Origin: Nostoc sp. CMAA1605
GTDB lineage: Bacteria; Cyanobacteriota; Cyanobacteriia; Cyanobacteriales; Nostocaceae
NCBI RefSeq assembly: GCF_021596505.1
Contig: NZ_PJIZ01000008.1
Coordinates: 46,361 to 110,360, forward strand
DNA length: 64,000 nucleotides
Direction of reading: 5' to 3'
Shown here piece by piece: positions 56,890 through 64,000 of the stretch. The translations under genes and the position numbers were made by a program. Under the pieces are notes generated by a model, which was not told the DNA's origin, ran no database searches, and saw nothing but the letters and a program-made list of their open reading frames with translations. The first letter of the stretch is position 1; each line of letters starts with the position of its first letter.

Positions 56890-57981
56890 CTAAAAAGTAC
56901 AGGCGATCGCTAATTCTGCGTGTTGTAAAAATATTTTTTGATCTAACATCTCTACATCATACTGTGGTGTAGTTGCTAATAACTTCTCAATTCTATTTCT
57001 AGCCGCTACCACCACAGACTTAGCCAAGCTACCTTGATTTAACGCCTCAGCAAAATCAGCCGCAATTTGATAAGTCCGTTCCATTGATGATGAATGAATA
57101 TTGCGCGACACAATAAATAAATCACATCCAGCATTAAAAGCACGCGCCACTGTTCCCTGTTCCATAAACATATCAGAAACAGCTTTCATATCTAAATCAT
57201 CAGATACAACTACACCCCCAAATCCCAACTCTTCCCGCAGGATATTTTTGAGAATAGCGGCTGAGAGAGTCGCAGGCCAATCAGGGTCGATTTGCGGAAA
57301 AAGAATATGCGCCGTCATCATAATTGGGATTTGCGCCTCAATTAAAGCCTTAAACGGTATCAATTCCCGTTGACGTAAATCTTCCAAAGAGAGATTGAGA
57401 ACAGGTAATTCTAGATGGGAATCTTTACTAGTGTCGCCATGTCCCGGAAAATGCTTGGCAGAACCGACAATGCCCGATGCTTTGAGTCCTTGATAATATT
57501 CACAGACAGCTTTAGCCGTAGTTTCGGGAGTGTTACTAAAGGCGCGAAATCCAATCACCGGATTTTGGGCATTAGAATAAATATCCGCTACAGGAGACCA
57601 AGATAAATTAATGCCCAAAGATTTTAATTCGATGCCTGTAGCTTTGGCTACTTCTTGGGAGTGCGATCGCAACAACACCGTATGGGGAAATCTGGTAATT
57701 GGTAAAGGTGTCCGCACAACTCGACCACCCTCATGATCCAATGTAAAAAACATCAAATCACGTTCAGTATATTCCCTAATTTGCTGGTGCAACTCCCGAA
57801 AACTTTGCAGCCACACATCATAGGGAACACCATCTCGGAAGTTTTTCGCAAAGAATATCACCCCCACAGGCTTTAATTCACTGAGAGCGCGCTTATCCTC
57901 ATCACTTAAAGTAGTACCAGAAACACCAACAATCAGGTGATTTCCAAAACTCGCTAGCTGTTGAGAAGCTGACATAATCAT
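56890..57981 (-). CDS. Glycoside hydrolase family 3 (beta-N-acetylhexosaminidase, NagZ-like)
   Basis: 363 residues from ATG 57981; ATG 57975 is as likely. It removes N-acetylglucosamine from muropeptides in wall recycling. The family features are TLDHEGGRVVRTPLPITRFPHT, LSWSPVADIYSNAQNPVIGFRAFSN and the catalytic-acid loop KHFPGHGDTSKDSHLELP (His of the GHGDT motif), then nucleophile region GGVVVSDDLDMKAV. Cytosolic. Length matches NagZ. Not linked to other wall genes. Confidence 0.9.
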   Translation of the reverse strand: MIMSASQQLASFGNHLIVGVSGTTLSDEDKRALSELKPVGVIFFAKNFRDGVPYDVWLQSFRELHQQIREYTERDLMFFTLDHEGGRVVRTPLPITRFPHTVLLRSHSQEVAKATGIELKSLGINLSWSPVADIYSNAQNPVIGFRAFSNTPETTAKAVCEYYQGLKASGIVGSAKHFPGHGDTSKDSHLELPVLNLSLEDLRQRELIPFKALIEAQIPIMMTAHILFPQIDPDWPATLSAAILKNILREELGFGGVVVSDDLDMKAVSDMFMEQGTVARAFNAGCDLFIVSRNIHSSSMERTYQIAADFAEALNQGSLAKSVVVAARNRIEKLLATTPQYDVEMLDQKIFLQHAELAIACTF

Positions 57982-58030
57982 TTACCCGCAACCATTTCAG
58001 GCCTGATCCTACACCTTCCTCAGAAAAACA

Positions 58031-58181
58031 GGGGTGTAGGGGTGTAGGGGTGTAAGGATGCAGGGGAGAAATATTTACGCCAATGCCCAGTCCCCAGTCC
58101 CCAGTCCACAGTCCCCAGTCCCCAGTCCCCAGTCCACAGTCCCCAGTCCCCAGTCCCCAGTCCCCAGTCCCCAGTCCCCAA
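58031..58181. repeat. GGGGTGTA and CCCCAGT heptamer tracts upstream of crtP
   Basis: 58031-58066 carries GGGGTGTA units. 58088-58181 carries about twelve CCCCAGT units with CCACAGT variants. The crtP ATG lies 95 bp further on. Confidence 0.9.
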
Positions 58182-58275
58182 CACCCAATCCCTTTTTTCT
58201 GCCAAATGTAACAGATTGCAACGTATAATGAGAACGACAAAACAATTAAGAAATATTGAAAAACAGTAGGTTTAA

Positions 58276-60631
<2,356 letters not shown>

Positions 60632-60654
60632 GTTTAGTCAATAGTCCAAAGTCC

Positions 60655-60712
60655 ATAGTCCATAGTTAACAGCAATGACTAATGACTATTGACTATTGAC
60701 TATTGACTAAAT
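60655..60712. repeat. AGTCCAT and TATTGAC heptamer repeats
   Basis: Tandem CCATAGT/CCAAAGT units are followed by about five TGACTAT units between crtB and tRNA-Ser. Confidence 0.75.
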
Positions 60713-60762
60713 AACTCTTGACTTTCCCAAAAATCACTGCTAACATTATATTTCGTGACCGT

Positions 60763-60854
60763 GGAGAGGTGGCTGAGTGGTCGAAAGCGGCAGATTGCTA
60801 ATCTGTTGATGGACTCGTAAGACCCATCCGAGGGTTCGAATCCCTCCCTCTCCG
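60763..60854 (+). tRNA. tRNA-Ser (anticodon GCU)
   Basis: 92 nt without encoded CCA. Acceptor arms are GGAGAGG (60763-60769) and CCTCTCC plus discriminator G (60854). The D-loop has GAGTGGTCGAAAG, the anticodon loop TTGCTAA lies between GCAGA and TCTGT, a long class II variable arm follows, and the T-arm has GGTTCGAATCC. It reads AGC and AGU codons. Confidence 0.97.
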
Positions 60855-60870
60855 TTTTGGAGACAAAAAA

Positions 60871-60894
60871 GCAACACATAACTAACTGTGTTGC
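60871..60894 (-). terminator. Hairpin downstream of tRNA-Ser
   Basis: GCAACACA (60871-60878) pairs with TGTGTTGC (60887-60894). T-runs follow on the minus strand (six Ts), A-runs on the plus strand, so it fits leftward termination better than tRNA termination. Confidence 0.4.
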
Positions 60895-61049
60895 AAAAAA
60901 ATACAAAAGTCGTAGCAATCACTATATGTATCCAAAGGTAGATGCTATCATTTAACCTTTGGAGACTTGATATAAGATTGAACTAAGTAAAAACATCTAG
61001 TTTGCATCTTGCTTTCAAGCTCCCACAGAATAGAGGAGTGAAAGTGATT

Positions 61050-62360
61050 ATGGTTAAAATTAGTGCGTCCCTTACTCTGGGCTTAACTACCCTAGCTACT
61101 GGGTTTTTGATGGCGGCTTGCTCAAGCACCACCTACACTACTGACGGTGGAAATACCAACAGTACGACTAGTCCCACAAGCAGCAATAACACCGGATTAA
61201 AGATAGGTTCATTACTACCAACCACAGGGGATTTAGCATCAATTGGTCAGCAAATGGCTGCTGCTGTGCCTCTGCTAGTAGAAACAGTTAATGCCTGTGG
61301 AGGTGTGAATGGTCAACCAGTCACATTGGTAGCAGTAGACGACCAAACCGACCCCAAAGCAGGCGCAGCCGGGATGACCAAACTCGCAACTGTAGATAAA
61401 GTTGCGGGTGTAGTTGGTTCATTTGCTAGTAGCGTATCTACTGCGGCAGTGTCAATTGCTGCCCAAAATAACGTCATGCTGATTTCCCCTGGTAGCACTA
61501 GCCCCAAATTTACCGAATTGGCGCAAAAAGGCGATTTTAAAGGCTTTTGGGCGCGGACAGTTCCCCCCGATAGTTATCAAGGGCCAGCCTTAGCGGAACT
61601 CGCCATTAAAAAAGGTTATAAGCGAGTTTCTACCGTAGTGATTAACAACGACTACGGAGTTGGTTTTGAAAAAGCCTTTGTTCAAGCCTTTGAAAAATTG
61701 GGCGGAACAGTCGTTAACAAAAATAACCCTGTCCGCTACGACCCCAAAGCCACCACCTTTGAAACTGAAGCTACTGCGGCCTTTGCAGGTAAACCAGATG
61801 CCGTATTGGGCGTTTTTTATGTAGAGACAGGCAGTCTATTATTAAAATCAGCTTATCAGCAAGGTTTAACCAACGGCGTACAAATCATGCTCACAGACGG
61901 CATGAAATCAGATGAATTTCCCGCACAAGTAGGTAAAGCCGCAGATGGTAAGTTCATCGTCTCTGGGGTCATCGGGACTGTCCCTGGTTCCGATGGTAAA
62001 GCCTTAGAAGCCTTCACAAAACTTTGGCAATCTAAAAAGGGTGGTTCACCAGGAGAATTTGCACCCCAAGCCTGGGACGCAGCCGCATTATTAGTATTGG
62101 CAGCCCAAGCAGCTAAAGATAATACAGGTGTTGGCGTGTCCAGTAAAATTAGAGAAGTATCTAATGCACCTGGTGTAGAAGTCACCGATGTTTGCGAAGG
62201 TTTGAAGTTACTCAAAGAAGGCAAAGATATTAACTATCAAGGTGCTAGCGGGAATGTGGATGTTGATGCTAACGGTGATGTCATTGGTGTTTACGATGTC
62301 TGGACAGTACAGGACGATGGCAAATTGAAAGTTATTGATAAAGTGACTCCCAAGCAGTAG
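61050..62360 (+). CDS. ABC transporter substrate-binding lipoprotein (branched-chain amino acid / LivJ-type)
   Basis: 436 residues from ATG 61050 (MVKISASLTLGLTTLATGFL); nearby GTG codons could also start. The signal ends in lipobox LMAACS, so the protein should be lipid-anchored in the periplasm. A Ser/Thr/Asn-rich linker precedes a Peripla_BP_6 domain: LKIGSLLPTTGDLASIGQQM, VDDQTDPKAGAAGMTKLA, VVGSFASSVSTAAVSIAAQNNVMLISPGSTSP, and VVINNDYGVGFEKAFVQAFEKLGG. Ligands are probably amino acids or related small molecules. No permease or ATPase genes are adjacent. Confidence 0.9.
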   Translation: MVKISASLTLGLTTLATGFLMAACSSTTYTTDGGNTNSTTSPTSSNNTGLKIGSLLPTTGDLASIGQQMAAAVPLLVETVNACGGVNGQPVTLVAVDDQTDPKAGAAGMTKLATVDKVAGVVGSFASSVSTAAVSIAAQNNVMLISPGSTSPKFTELAQKGDFKGFWARTVPPDSYQGPALAELAIKKGYKRVSTVVINNDYGVGFEKAFVQAFEKLGGTVVNKNNPVRYDPKATTFETEATAAFAGKPDAVLGVFYVETGSLLLKSAYQQGLTNGVQIMLTDGMKSDEFPAQVGKAADGKFIVSGVIGTVPGSDGKALEAFTKLWQSKKGGSPGEFAPQAWDAAALLVLAAQAAKDNTGVGVSSKIREVSNAPGVEVTDVCEGLKLLKEGKDINYQGASGNVDVDANGDVIGVYDVWTVQDDGKLKVIDKVTPKQ

Positions 62361-62361
62361 G

Positions 62362-62613
62362 GAGTGATGAGTGATGAGTGATGAGTGATGAGTAATGAGT
62401 AATGAGTAATGAGTAATGAGTAATGAGTAATGAGTAATGAGTAATGAGTAATGAGTAATGAGTAATGAGTAATGAGTAATGAGTAATGAGTAATGAGTAA
62501 TGAGTAATGAGTATCTTGCATTCCGTAATTCATAACTCATTGCTGAGTAACCTAAAAATACTCAGCACTCACTACTCAGCACTCAGCACTCAGCACTCAC
62601 TACTCACCACTCT
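62362..62613. repeat. GAGTAAT heptamer tract and inverted GAGTGCT repeats
   Basis: 62362-62512 carries about 20 GAGTGAT/GAGTAAT units starting right after the stop of the substrate-binding protein. 62562-62613 carries ACTCAGC/ACTCACT units. One tract is the inverse family of the other, similar to 43570-43945. Confidence 0.9.
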
Positions 62614-62615
62614 AC

Positions 62616-63386
62616 TTAGAAGCCAGAGAAATTGTAGCCTACACCTAATAACAAGCCGACATCTGTTTTATCAAAAAAGCCAGCATTGATAGCAGCTGTA
62701 GCAGTAAATTGAGAATTCAGAGGGACATCCAGACCACCGGAGACTAAAAACGCGGCTTGGGAATCATCACCAGTTTTAATAGCTGCACCTACACCTACAT
62801 ATGGTGCGATCGCTAGTGGTTCATCAAATGGATCTACCTGTCTAAAGTTAAAATCGTAGGTGACAGGAATCAGAATCGTGGTGTTATCACCAAATACAGC
62901 TGAGGGTCTAATAGAAAAGGTGTTAGTAAATCCAATCTTGCTGATAGCTGCAAAATTCCCATCTCCCAAAGATGAATCACCACCACCGATACCAATATTG
63001 CCAGCCACACCAACGTAGCTACTACCGCCACGGGTACGTCTACCAACATTAATATCTGATTGTGCCACTGTGTTGGGAGTAGGTGCAACAGCAGGAGCAG
63101 ATGTTGCAGCTTCCGGTGAAACCAGAGTTGCTGAGGTAGTGGCTACTGTTCCTGGTACTGGTGTAACTGTCCGGCTGTCAGCGTTAAAAGTTGTCGCACT
63201 GGGAAAAGAGAAGTTTTGTGCTTCCACTTCTGGTTCAACACTTGATGTTGCGGGAGACATAGCATCGCTGTTTGCCTCAACGGGAGGTACTGTTTGAGCA
63301 TGAGCAGATAAGCCAGTCCCAGCAACAGCTACAGCCGCTAAACTAGATAAGCAATAAATACCTTTACGAACAAAAATATTCTTCAC
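62616..63386 (-). CDS. Secreted / outer-membrane beta-barrel-like protein
   Basis: 256 residues from GTG 63386, chosen because AGGAG lies 5 bp upstream (GGAGTGAATGTG) and because it puts the signal at the N-terminus: KNIFVRKGIYCLSSLAAVAV... SAHAQ. A low-complexity Ala/Thr/Pro linker to about residue 110 is followed by alternating strands (SYVGVAGNIGIGGGDSSLG; FSIRPSAVFGDNTTILIPV; FTATAAINAGFFDKTD) ending in F (YNFSGF), as in outer-membrane barrels. Probably an eight-strand OmpA/OmpW-size porin-like protein; precise family unknown. Confidence 0.75.
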   Translation of the reverse strand: MKNIFVRKGIYCLSSLAAVAVAGTGLSAHAQTVPPVEANSDAMSPATSSVEPEVEAQNFSFPSATTFNADSRTVTPVPGTVATTSATLVSPEAATSAPAVAPTPNTVAQSDINVGRRTRGGSSYVGVAGNIGIGGGDSSLGDGNFAAISKIGFTNTFSIRPSAVFGDNTTILIPVTYDFNFRQVDPFDEPLAIAPYVGVGAAIKTGDDSQAAFLVSGGLDVPLNSQFTATAAINAGFFDKTDVGLLLGVGYNFSGF

Positions 63387-63559
63387 ATTCACTCCTAACA
63401 AAACGTTGCCACAATCAGTAAAATGCCAAATTTGTGTGTTTGGGGCAATATCCAAACTTTAGCACCAGTAAATCCCCCCTTACATCCTGAGATAGACATA
63501 AATCTTGAGTGTCTATTTTGCTGGGATTCAACAGTTAAATAACTAGATGTTTGCAGTCT

Positions 63560-63910
63560 TTATCCCACTTGCTCTAAATACTGGTTAATATCTTCTATCA
63601 CTCTGACTAGTTCAGCTTCCGTAGTCAAACGAATATTGATATCCCGTACAGTCAGTAAGACTTTAGCCGCAAAGGGTGTAGGCCAGATATTGGGATTACA
63701 GAAAATTTCTAAAAATATTTCCCCTGTATAACGATATTCCAATGGTGCTTGAGGAGTCACTTTAGTACCAGAGTTGGGTTTAGCTGCAACAGTTTTGAGA
63801 CGTTCCATCAATTGATCAATTGCACCCTTTAATTCCGTGGCCGCTTGGGGGGAAAAACTAAAGCTAACAGAACCCTCAACTAAATTTAATGTTAGAGGAG
63901 TAGAAGACAT
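63560..63910 (-). CDS. Conserved small protein, unknown function
   Basis: 116 residues from ATG 63910. It has a beta-strand pattern and one mixed helix (TPLTLNLVEGSVSFSFSPQAATELKGAIDQLMERL), a proline-poor linker, then YTGEIFLEIFCNPNIWPTPFAAKVLLTVRDINIRLTTEAELVRVIEDI. No signal, membrane or motif. Sequences of this general kind look conserved across cyanobacteria, but no family is recognised. It follows the secreted protein's gene on the same strand with 170 bp between them. Confidence 0.65.
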   Translation of the reverse strand: MSSTPLTLNLVEGSVSFSFSPQAATELKGAIDQLMERLKTVAAKPNSGTKVTPQAPLEYRYTGEIFLEIFCNPNIWPTPFAAKVLLTVRDINIRLTTEAELVRVIEDINQYLEQVG

Positions 63911-63972
63911 AAGCTCTTTATAAAAATTGATGGATGATTACTTGATCTTACAGGAGTCAACCTGACACAAAA

Positions 63973-64000
63973 AGCATGAGTAATAAAAACTACTCATGCT
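63973..64000. terminator. Hairpin at the window end
   Basis: AGCATGAGTA (63973-63982) pairs perfectly with TACTCATGCT (63991-64000), loop ATAAAAAC. It may continue past the edge. A terminator for a gene to the right or a small repeat. Confidence 0.5.

Noticed and set aside
60700..60918. 72-codon frame on the minus strand
   Set aside because: It runs antisense through tRNA-Ser, giving the familiar false EGFEPSDGS-type peptide.
62208..62540. Frames of 80-110 codons rich in LLITHYS
   Set aside because: They are translations of the GAGTAAT heptamer tract.

Overview
The window looks like a chromosomal segment of a filamentous, heterocyst-type cyanobacterium (Nostoc/Anabaena group). The octamer GCGATCGC (HIP1) recurs through coding and non-coding DNA. 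The genes include a heme oxygenase for bilin synthesis, phytoene desaturase and synthase, a high-light-inducible protein, an NDH-1 subunit, sucrose synthase, PEP-CTERM and GUN4-domain proteins. Many gaps carry the short tandem repeats typical of Nostocales. All calls come from reading the sequence; no database was searched.

Layout. 1-8.7 kb is an accessory, defence-flavoured region: a Rpn-type (DUF4351) nuclease gene with broken copies of its 3' end, a type I restriction HsdR gene without hsdM or hsdS in view, an 11-repeat CRISPR array without cas genes, a BMP/nucleoside-type ABC ATPase, a small lipoprotein, and decayed copies of the 3' ends of the ABC gene and of alaS. 8.7-24 kb is mostly core: alaS, a long AT-rich gap, a GGDEF protein, a membrane M41-like peptidase, a DUF4336 protein, a PEP-CTERM protein, a high-light-inducible protein with a small partner, a TIGR02587/TIGR02588 pair, sucrose synthase, a peptidoglycan-binding protein and a 38-residue membrane peptide. 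24-34.6 kb holds recQ, a 59-residue peptide, a large LRR-Roc-COR-TIR protein, a cyclase-family enzyme, a secreted protein, heme oxygenase, a broken toxin-antitoxin pair and a HEPN-like protein.

34.8-48 kb: groEL under a CIRCE element, a MraY/WecA-like transferase, fabG, trxA, a three-gene coiled-coil/GUN4 cluster, prmA, serA, a candidate 6S-like RNA and two tandem metallophosphoesterases. 48-64 kb: ndhD, a COG0523 metal GTPase, an ABA4-like protein, several small conserved proteins, a divergent GntR-leuA pair sharing two operator palindromes, a KTSC protein, a family-3 glycosidase, crtP-crtB, tRNA-Ser(GCU), a substrate-binding lipoprotein, an outer-membrane-like protein and a small conserved protein.

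Possible joint functions: crtP and crtB overlap and give the first two dedicated carotenoid steps. The GntR gene and leuA share operator DNA. The Hlip and its neighbour probably form a light-responsive unit. HsdR, CRISPR, Rpn, the TIR-ROCO protein and the HEPN/VapC remnants are separate defence- or conflict-related pieces rather than one island. The least explained units are the coiled-coil/GUN4 trio (39.7-42.6 kb), the LRR-Roc-COR-TIR protein (27.0-30.6 kb), the structured RNA at about 46.0 kb, and the repeated duplication of gene 3' ends.
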